From: JBBIND01 sp037444075
Lineage (GTDB): Bacteria; Acidobacteriota; Terriglobia; Bryobacterales; Bryobacteraceae
DNA: 28,403 nucleotides
Direction: 5' to 3'
Assembly (NCBI GenBank): GCA_037444075.1
Contig: JBBIND010000054.1
Location: 1 to 28,403, forward strand
The position numbers and the translations under genes were made by a program. Shown piece after piece: positions 24,180 to 28,403 of this stretch. Below the pieces are notes generated by a model, which was not told the DNA's origin, did not search any database, and worked only from the letters and a program-made list of their open reading frames with translations. Numbering within the stretch: the stretch's first letter is position 1; each line of letters starts with the position of its first letter.

Positions 24180-25748
24180 ATGTTGCGGACATTGATTGCC
24201 CTCCTGCTGATGGGCGTGGTAAGTCTGGCATTCCTGGCCGGGCAGACGCCCCAGCTCCGTGAAATCACCATGGCCGAGTTGCGCGACAAAATCGAGGGCG
24301 GCTGGGCCGGACAAATGATCGGCGTCAGTTTCGGCGCCCCCACTGAGTTCCGCTCCCTCGGGAAGATCATCGAGGGCGACTTGCCCGCCTGGAAACCGGA
24401 AAGGGTCTCCAACGCGATCAATCAGGATGACCTGTACGTCGACATGACCTTCGCCCAGGTTCTCGACGAAAAAGGGCTGGACGCCACCACCGAGGATTTC
24501 GGCGCCATGTTCCGGGACTCCCGCTATGCCGTCTGGCACGCCAATCTGGCCGCCCGGCGGGCGCTGCTGCGCGGCGTGCCGGCAGCCGAGGCGGGCTTGC
24601 CTAAGCACAACGCCCACGCCGACGACATTGACTTTCAGATTGAGGCCGATTTCATCGGGCTGATGGCGCCCGGCTTGCTCCGCTCGTCCAACGAGATAGC
24701 CTGGCGCGCCGGACGAGTCATGAATTACGGCGACGGCATTTACGGCGGCATGTTCGTCTCCTGCATGTACGCGGCGGCGTTCTTTGAAAGCGACCCGCGC
24801 AAACTGGTGGAGGCTGGCTTGGCCTGTATCCCCGCTCAGAGCGCCTACGGGCGGCTTATCAAGGACGTTTTGGACTGGCACCGCCAACACCCCGGCGACT
24901 GGCGCAAGAACTGGCAACTGATTCAGGACAAATGGGATAAGGATGATCTCTGTCCGGCCGGCGCTTTGCTTCCCTTCAACATTGACGCCAAGTTGAATGG
25001 CGCTTACATCGCCCTCGGCATGCTATACGGTGAGGGTGACTTCGGCAAGACCATCGAGATTTCCACGCGCGCCGGGCAGGATTCCGACTGTAACCCCGCG
25101 AGCGCAGCCGGTGTGCTGGGCGTTGCCATGGGATACAGCCGCATCCCGAACGAGTGGAAGGGGGGCATCCCGGCCATCCAGTCAGAGAAGTTCCGGTACA
25201 CCGACTACAGCTTTGTGACCATTGTGGACAGCACGGTGCGGCGGGCGGTAGCGCTGGTAGAGAAGAACGGCGGCCGCCGCGAAGGTGAGAAACTGCTCGT
25301 GAGAACCCAGGCTCCACAACCGGCCAGGCTCGAAGTCTGGAAGGCCGGTCGTCCGGTGGAACGCGTCGATGCGGGCGATGCCCGCTGGGAGTGGAAGGGC
25401 AACTGGACCAGCCAGGAGTCCAAGCGGAGGGACGGCCAAGCCAAGGTTGTCAAGACCTCGGGAGAGAAGGGCGCCGAGGCTGTCATCAGTTTCAACGGTA
25501 CCGGAGCTGTCATCAGCGGCAGTTACATGGCGGCGGGCGGCACGGCGGACGTCTACCTGGACGGAAAGTTCCACAAGAAGGTTGATTCTTACTCCGACGG
25601 CATGAGCGACCGGGGTAACGAATCCGTATGGCACGCGTTCGGGCTGAAACCGGGCCGGCATGTCGTCCGCCTGGTAGTTCGCGGGGAGAGATTCGCCGAT
25701 TCCAAGGGCACGGATATCAGCATCGATGACCTAGTCGTCTACCGTTGA
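24180..25748 (+). CDS. exported ADP-ribosylglycohydrolase-like protein with C-terminal beta-sandwich
   Basis: The 522-residue protein has a signal peptide (LRTLIALLLMGVVSLAFLAG). Residues ~30-370 form an ADP-ribosylglycohydrolase (ARH/DraG) fold: GWAGQMIGVSFGAPTEF, the first metal site QDDLYVDM (Asp83, Asp84, Asp88) and the second site GQDSDCNPASAAGVLG (Asp301, Asp303). The typical family has DDT and GxDxD-type motifs at these places, so the two-metal site seems intact. Residues ~395-522 look like a carbohydrate-binding-type beta-sandwich (SFNGTGAVISGSY, ADVYLDGKFHKKVDSYSD, GLKPGRHVVRLVV). Export and this tail argue against removal of ADP-ribose from cytoplasmic proteins; a secreted glycoside or nucleoside hydrolase role is more likely. 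Followed after 31 bases by a small CxxC protein gene. Confidence 0.88.
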   Translation: MLRTLIALLLMGVVSLAFLAGQTPQLREITMAELRDKIEGGWAGQMIGVSFGAPTEFRSLGKIIEGDLPAWKPERVSNAINQDDLYVDMTFAQVLDEKGLDATTEDFGAMFRDSRYAVWHANLAARRALLRGVPAAEAGLPKHNAHADDIDFQIEADFIGLMAPGLLRSSNEIAWRAGRVMNYGDGIYGGMFVSCMYAAAFFESDPRKLVEAGLACIPAQSAYGRLIKDVLDWHRQHPGDWRKNWQLIQDKWDKDDLCPAGALLPFNIDAKLNGAYIALGMLYGEGDFGKTIEISTRAGQDSDCNPASAAGVLGVAMGYSRIPNEWKGGIPAIQSEKFRYTDYSFVTIVDSTVRRAVALVEKNGGRREGEKLLVRTQAPQPARLEVWKAGRPVERVDAGDARWEWKGNWTSQESKRRDGQAKVVKTSGEKGAEAVISFNGTGAVISGSYMAAGGTADVYLDGKFHKKVDSYSDGMSDRGNESVWHAFGLKPGRHVVRLVVRGERFADSKGTDISIDDLVVYR

Positions 25749-25764
25749 GGCAGGCCAATTATGT

Positions 25765-25770
25765 TAGGAT
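25765..25770 (+). promoter_or_regulatory. -10-like TAGGAT before the 68-residue protein gene
   Basis: TAGGAT ends 9 nt before the ATG at 25780. It could drive a near-leaderless transcript of the small gene; the AGAAAG between is a poor Shine-Dalgarno. Confidence 0.35.
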
Positions 25771-25779
25771 AAGAAAGTT

Positions 25780-25986
25780 ATGGGAATCCCTAATGTGAAG
25801 CGCTTCCGGCCGTATTGTCCGGAGTGCAAGGAAACCTTCACTATTATGGCTGTCCTGCCCAAGGACACCGACGTGAACGCTTACCTTGCCGATGTGGTTG
25901 CTCGCCACGACCATAAGGCTTACCAGGACAGCAAGTTACAGCACTTCAAGATCCGCGTCGGTCAGCAGAAGCAGAGGAAGCGCTAG
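25780..25986 (+). CDS. small CxxC protein of unknown function
   Basis: I do not recognise this 68-residue protein. It has one CPEC knuckle (Cys13, Cys16) near the N-terminus, followed by KETFTIM, and a histidine-containing stretch (RHDHKAYQDSKLQHFKI) that could complete a zinc site. The C-terminus is strongly basic (GQQKQRKR), and there is no signal peptide or membrane segment. A cytoplasmic nucleic-acid-binding or zinc-ribbon-like protein is a reasonable guess only. It lies 31 bases after the ADP-ribosylglycohydrolase-like gene and ends 9 bases from the convergent HEAT-repeat gene. The tight fit between genes, normal codon use and a plausible start make it likely to be real. Confidence 0.7.
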   Translation: MGIPNVKRFRPYCPECKETFTIMAVLPKDTDVNAYLADVVARHDHKAYQDSKLQHFKIRVGQQKQRKR

Positions 25987-25995
25987 CCGCGGTTT

Positions 25996-27294
25996 TTATG
26001 GCAGCCGGGCTCTGAGGGTTCTGAGAGCCCGAAGCGCCTCGCGTGCCACATCCGCGTCCCCGTCCCTGGTCAGTTTCTCCAAAGGTTCGACGGTGCTTTG
26101 ATCCCCGCTCCGCCCGAGGATCATGGCCAGTTGGATCTTCTCTTCCTTTGTCCCCCCCGGGAGAGCTTCGTGCAGATGGCGCCGGACTTCGGCTTCCCTG
26201 GAAAGCTCCACCAGGAACGGTTGAGCAACACCCTGATAGCCGCGCGAATTCAGCGTGTTCACCAGGTACAGGAGAGGGCTGAACGCAGCCACTTCGTGCC
26301 TGCCCAGCAGCACCAGGGCAAACGCCTGCGAGAGGCGCGCATGCATGCTGCGTTCCCCCCCGAAAAGCTGCTCCATGGCGGCCCTATCCTCCGCGCGCCG
26401 CAAACGCCCGATGCCCTCCGCGGCGGCTGCCCGCAGGTGCTCATCTCTGCTATTCAGGTAGCTCTCAAACAGAGACCGGCTGCTTTCATCCGGCAGCATC
26501 GCAATGGCGACCAACGCTGCCCGCTGGACCTTCTGGCTGCGCGATCTCTGGAAAGCCTCCCTCAAGTCTGGCAGTGCAGCCTTATTCTGCAGCAACCCGG
26601 TGGTTTCAATCGCTGCAATGCGCACCTTCTCGTCGAGATCCCGCAGGAGAAAGGCGATGCCCGGCGCGGCTTCGGGATCCCGGATCTTCTGTAGCGCCAC
26701 CAGAGTCTCGTAGATCACCTGCGTGTCCTTGCTGCGTGCAGCTTCGAGCAGGTCGGGCACTGTATTCCGGGCGCGGAGCACGCCGGCGGCGCGGGCAGCG
26801 TTGGCCCTGACTTCCATGCCTATGCCTCCGCGGGCCAGTTTCCCCACAGCTTCGCCGACCTCCGGGCGCACCACGATATGAGCGTCGATCACCTGGTCGT
26901 TGACATCCGTAAAACGCGCTCTGATTCCCGATCCGATCCGCCGCAGCCTGGCAGTCAGCCCGGTTTGAACGTAGCCGGGCAGGTAGAAATTGACCAGCCC
27001 GTCGGTCGCCCAGATCTGAATTTCCGGATCGTTGTCCCGCGTAGCTTCAATCAGCGGGTCCAGGCTGTGCCGAGTTCCGATGGCGACAATCGACTTGACC
27101 GCTTCAAGCCGCACCCCGATCTCCGGGTCCGCCAGCATTGGCCGCAGGGCGGGAATGGACTCCGAACCGTGCTTGCCGAGCTCGCGTGCTGCGCGCGCCC
27201 GCTCCTTCGGATCGGCGCCAGGCGCATCCTGGGCTGACAAGGGAAGGAGCAGCAGGAAGGTCAAAGGAAGCAGTCTGCGTAGTCCAATCACCAT
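25996..27294 (-). CDS. exported HEAT-repeat protein
   Basis: The 432-residue protein has a clear signal peptide (VIGLRRLLPLTFLLLLPLSAQ) followed by repeating helical pairs of the PBS-lyase/HEAT type, for example ALRPMLADPEIGVRLEAVKS, IRDPEAAPGIAFLLRDLDEK and VEPLEKLTRDGDADVAREAL. The repeats cover most of the chain to the end and suggest a periplasmic or surface protein-binding scaffold; no catalytic motif is seen. Upstream GTG (27312) would add six residues, but the ATG at 27294 starts at the signal peptide and has a CATAAT exactly 6 nt upstream, so it is chosen. It lies 37 bases downstream of mqnD on the same strand. Confidence 0.85.
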   Translation of the reverse strand: MVIGLRRLLPLTFLLLLPLSAQDAPGADPKERARAARELGKHGSESIPALRPMLADPEIGVRLEAVKSIVAIGTRHSLDPLIEATRDNDPEIQIWATDGLVNFYLPGYVQTGLTARLRRIGSGIRARFTDVNDQVIDAHIVVRPEVGEAVGKLARGGIGMEVRANAARAAGVLRARNTVPDLLEAARSKDTQVIYETLVALQKIRDPEAAPGIAFLLRDLDEKVRIAAIETTGLLQNKAALPDLREAFQRSRSQKVQRAALVAIAMLPDESSRSLFESYLNSRDEHLRAAAAEGIGRLRRAEDRAAMEQLFGGERSMHARLSQAFALVLLGRHEVAAFSPLLYLVNTLNSRGYQGVAQPFLVELSREAEVRRHLHEALPGGTKEEKIQLAMILGRSGDQSTVEPLEKLTRDGDADVAREALRALRTLRARLP

Positions 27295-27300
27295 GCAATC

Positions 27301-27306
27301 ATTATG
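27301..27306 (-). promoter_or_regulatory. -10-like CATAAT before the HEAT-repeat gene
   Basis: On the minus strand CATAAT ends 6 nt before the ATG at 27294, again placing the expected transcription start on the start codon. It also falls between two candidate start codons and favours the downstream one. Confidence 0.5.
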
Positions 27307-27331
27307 ACGCACGAGGATCTGGAGGGTTCCG

Positions 27332-28180
27332 CTAACGTGCGAACTCGATTTCCACGCGGTGAGGAATCACACCCGCTTCGTTTCCGAGGTCGAGCAACTT
27401 CTGGGCGGCTTGGCGGACGTCCTCACCACCGTGCAGTGTGTGGTGATTCACGTACATGCCAATGAACTTCTCGGCCAGCACCGGGTCCAGATTGCGGGCG
27501 AACTGCAGAGCATAATTGAGAGCTTCCTCGCGGTGCTCCAGAGCGTATTGGATGCTCTCGCGCATCAGGCGGCAGCACTCCGCGCGGACTTTATCCGAAA
27601 GGCTTCGCAGCAGGGCGTTAGCCCCCAGCGGCAGGGGCAGCCCGTATTGCTGCTTCCACCAGCGCCCCAGGTCCAGGACGTTGTAGAAGCCGCCCCGGTC
27701 AAAGGTGAGTTGACCTTCGTGAATCAGCAGGCCGAAGTCCACGGCGCGGTCGCGCACGGCCTCCTGGACCGCGTCAAACGGCGTCTCCACAGGCAGGAAA
27801 TCGGGCTGGAAGATCTTCAGCGCCAGGTAGGCGGTGGTCATTTTTCCGGGCACCGCCACCCGCTTCCCTCTAATTTCTTCAGGCCCTACGGGTCGTGTGG
27901 CAATCAACACCGGACCGTAGCCGTCCCCGACGCTCGATCCGGTTTCCATCAGGACGTATTTGCCGGCCAGGTAAGGATAGGCGTGGTAGGAAACGGCCGT
28001 GAACTCGTACAGACCCGCAATGGCCTTACGGTTCAGGGATTCGATGTCTTCCAGGACGTGCCTCAGCTCGAACAATCTGGAGCGGATCTTCTTCGTCGCC
28101 AGCGCATAAAACATGAAGGCGTCATCGGAATCAGGGCTGTGGGCGCAAACTAATTCGCTAATTTCCGCAGGCACGTTCAC
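27332..28180 (-). CDS. mqnD: MqnD-type 1,4-dihydroxy-6-naphthoate synthase (futalosine pathway)
   Basis: MqnD converts cyclic dehypoxanthinyl futalosine to 1,4-dihydroxy-6-naphthoate in the alternative menaquinone pathway. The 282 residues have a periplasmic-binding-protein-like fold without signal peptide. Family segments are AHSPDSDDAFMFYAL at the N-terminus, GYGPVLIATRP, GKRVAVPGKMTTAYLALKIF, LLIHEGQLTFDRGG, LDLGRWWKQQYGLPLPLGAN and MYVNHHTLHGGEDVRQA. The IHEGQLT and LPLPLG elements point to MqnD rather than its paralogue MqnA. The start is GTG at 28180, with GATAAT 8 nt upstream; a second GTG two codons on is possible. Menaquinone made by this route would be the acceptor for complex I, to which nuoM in this window belongs. 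Confidence 0.85.
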   Translation of the reverse strand: MNVPAEISELVCAHSPDSDDAFMFYALATKKIRSRLFELRHVLEDIESLNRKAIAGLYEFTAVSYHAYPYLAGKYVLMETGSSVGDGYGPVLIATRPVGPEEIRGKRVAVPGKMTTAYLALKIFQPDFLPVETPFDAVQEAVRDRAVDFGLLIHEGQLTFDRGGFYNVLDLGRWWKQQYGLPLPLGANALLRSLSDKVRAECCRLMRESIQYALEHREEALNYALQFARNLDPVLAEKFIGMYVNHHTLHGGEDVRQAAQKLLDLGNEAGVIPHRVEIEFAR

Positions 28181-28188
28181 TCACCCGA

Positions 28189-28194
28189 ATTATC
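28189..28194 (-). promoter_or_regulatory. -10-like GATAAT before mqnD
   Basis: On the minus strand GATAAT ends 8 nt before the GTG at 28180. A second candidate, TATATT (28196-28201), lies 15 nt before the start. Either would give a leaderless or very short-leader mRNA. Confidence 0.4.
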
Positions 28195-28256
28195 CAATAT
28201 AGCAGATGGGTGTTGACGTCCCTGCCGGGGGCGGATTAGCTCGCTGGGGAGAGGGC

Positions 28257-28403
28257 CTACTCGGCTACCAGTTCTTGCAGCGCCACCATCAACCGTTGCA
28301 GAGACTCGGTCAGATGGGCGCTGGCTTCGTCGACGTCCTGCAAATCTCAGCTGCGCCCCATCTTTTCCAGCCGCAAGGCCGCGTCAAATGCCTGCTGCGC
28401 GCC
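28257..28403 (-). pseudogene. C-terminal end of an Hpt-like domain with in-frame TGA
   Basis: The minus strand at the window edge reads AFDAALRLEKMGRS, then TGA (28347-28349), then DLQDVDEASAHLTESLQRL and continues in the same frame to a TAG at 28257-28259. The pattern ALRLEKMGRS-x-DL followed by a leucine-heptad helix matches the last two helices of a histidine phosphotransfer domain, as found at the end of hybrid sensor kinases, where the position of the TGA is usually glycine or another small residue. One base change (GGA to TGA) would explain it. It is either a broken gene, a sequencing error, or a protein that naturally ends at this TGA. The rest of the gene lies outside the window. Confidence 0.5.

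Noticed and set aside
28347..28349. TGA recoded as an amino acid
   Set aside because: Other genes in the window end in TGA at sensible family ends (for example the tandem hydrolase and nuoM), so TGA is an ordinary stop here.
3..28403. Mobile element, prophage, CRISPR, restriction or toxin-antitoxin system
   Set aside because: No transposase, integrase, terminal repeats, spaced repeats, Cas or restriction-type gene could be seen; the truncations have no insertion sequence beside them.
3..28403. tRNA, rRNA or riboswitch genes
   Set aside because: The short intergenic spaces show no cloverleaf-like or known riboswitch pattern that I could recognise by eye.

Overview
The window looks like chromosomal DNA of a soil-type Acidobacteriota, most likely the Solibacter/Bryobacter group. 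It is GC-rich and carries many exported carbohydrate- or ester-active proteins with Tat or Sec signals. It also has an Oar-like TonB-dependent receptor with an N-terminal carboxypeptidase-regulatory domain, a futalosine-pathway menaquinone gene and a class II photolyase. A 32-base run of N (7658-7689) inside one gene suggests a draft or metagenome-derived assembly. I see no tRNA, rRNA, CRISPR array, insertion sequence or prophage, and no gene-free stretch longer than about 300 bases.

Layout. 1-3966 (+): the end of a CPBP membrane protease, overlapping mtnA (methionine salvage), then a DUF72 remnant and a large exported tandem alpha/beta hydrolase. 3978-8864: a CehA/McbA-type PHP metallohydrolase (-) divergent from a Tat-exported GHL6-type glycosidase-like protein (+), followed by a DUF2961 remnant (+). 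8889-11410 (-): a DUF5060/DUF4038 apiosidase-like enzyme whose stop overlaps the GTG start of tsaB. 11493-13229 (+): an exported amidohydrolase. 13284-18415 (-): a sulfatase remnant, a small isoprenylcysteine-methyltransferase-like membrane protein and a 1233-residue TonB-dependent receptor. 18552-18866 (-): a beta-carbonic anhydrase remnant. 19132-20700 (+): nuoM standing alone. 20645-21721 (-): a radical SAM/SPASM protein. 21779-25986 (+): class II photolyase, TIGR01777 epimerase, exported ADP-ribosylglycohydrolase-like protein and a 68-residue CxxC protein. 25996-28180 (-): HEAT-repeat protein and mqnD. 28257-28403 (-): the end of an Hpt domain interrupted by an in-frame TGA.

How the genes fit together. 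Much of the left two thirds encodes a loose set of exported enzymes acting on glycans, esters and amides, plus one outer-membrane receptor able to import products; a sulfatase and a DUF2961 protein once belonged to the set. NuoM and MqnD touch the same respiratory chain (complex I and its menaquinone acceptor) but are not in one operon.

The two strongest non-gene signals are (1) a -10-like hexamer placed 6-9 nt before the start codon of eleven genes, mostly without a Shine-Dalgarno sequence, pointing to widespread leaderless transcription, and (2) repeated one-sided gene truncation at gene boundaries. I did not find a clearly new multi-gene defence or metabolic system.
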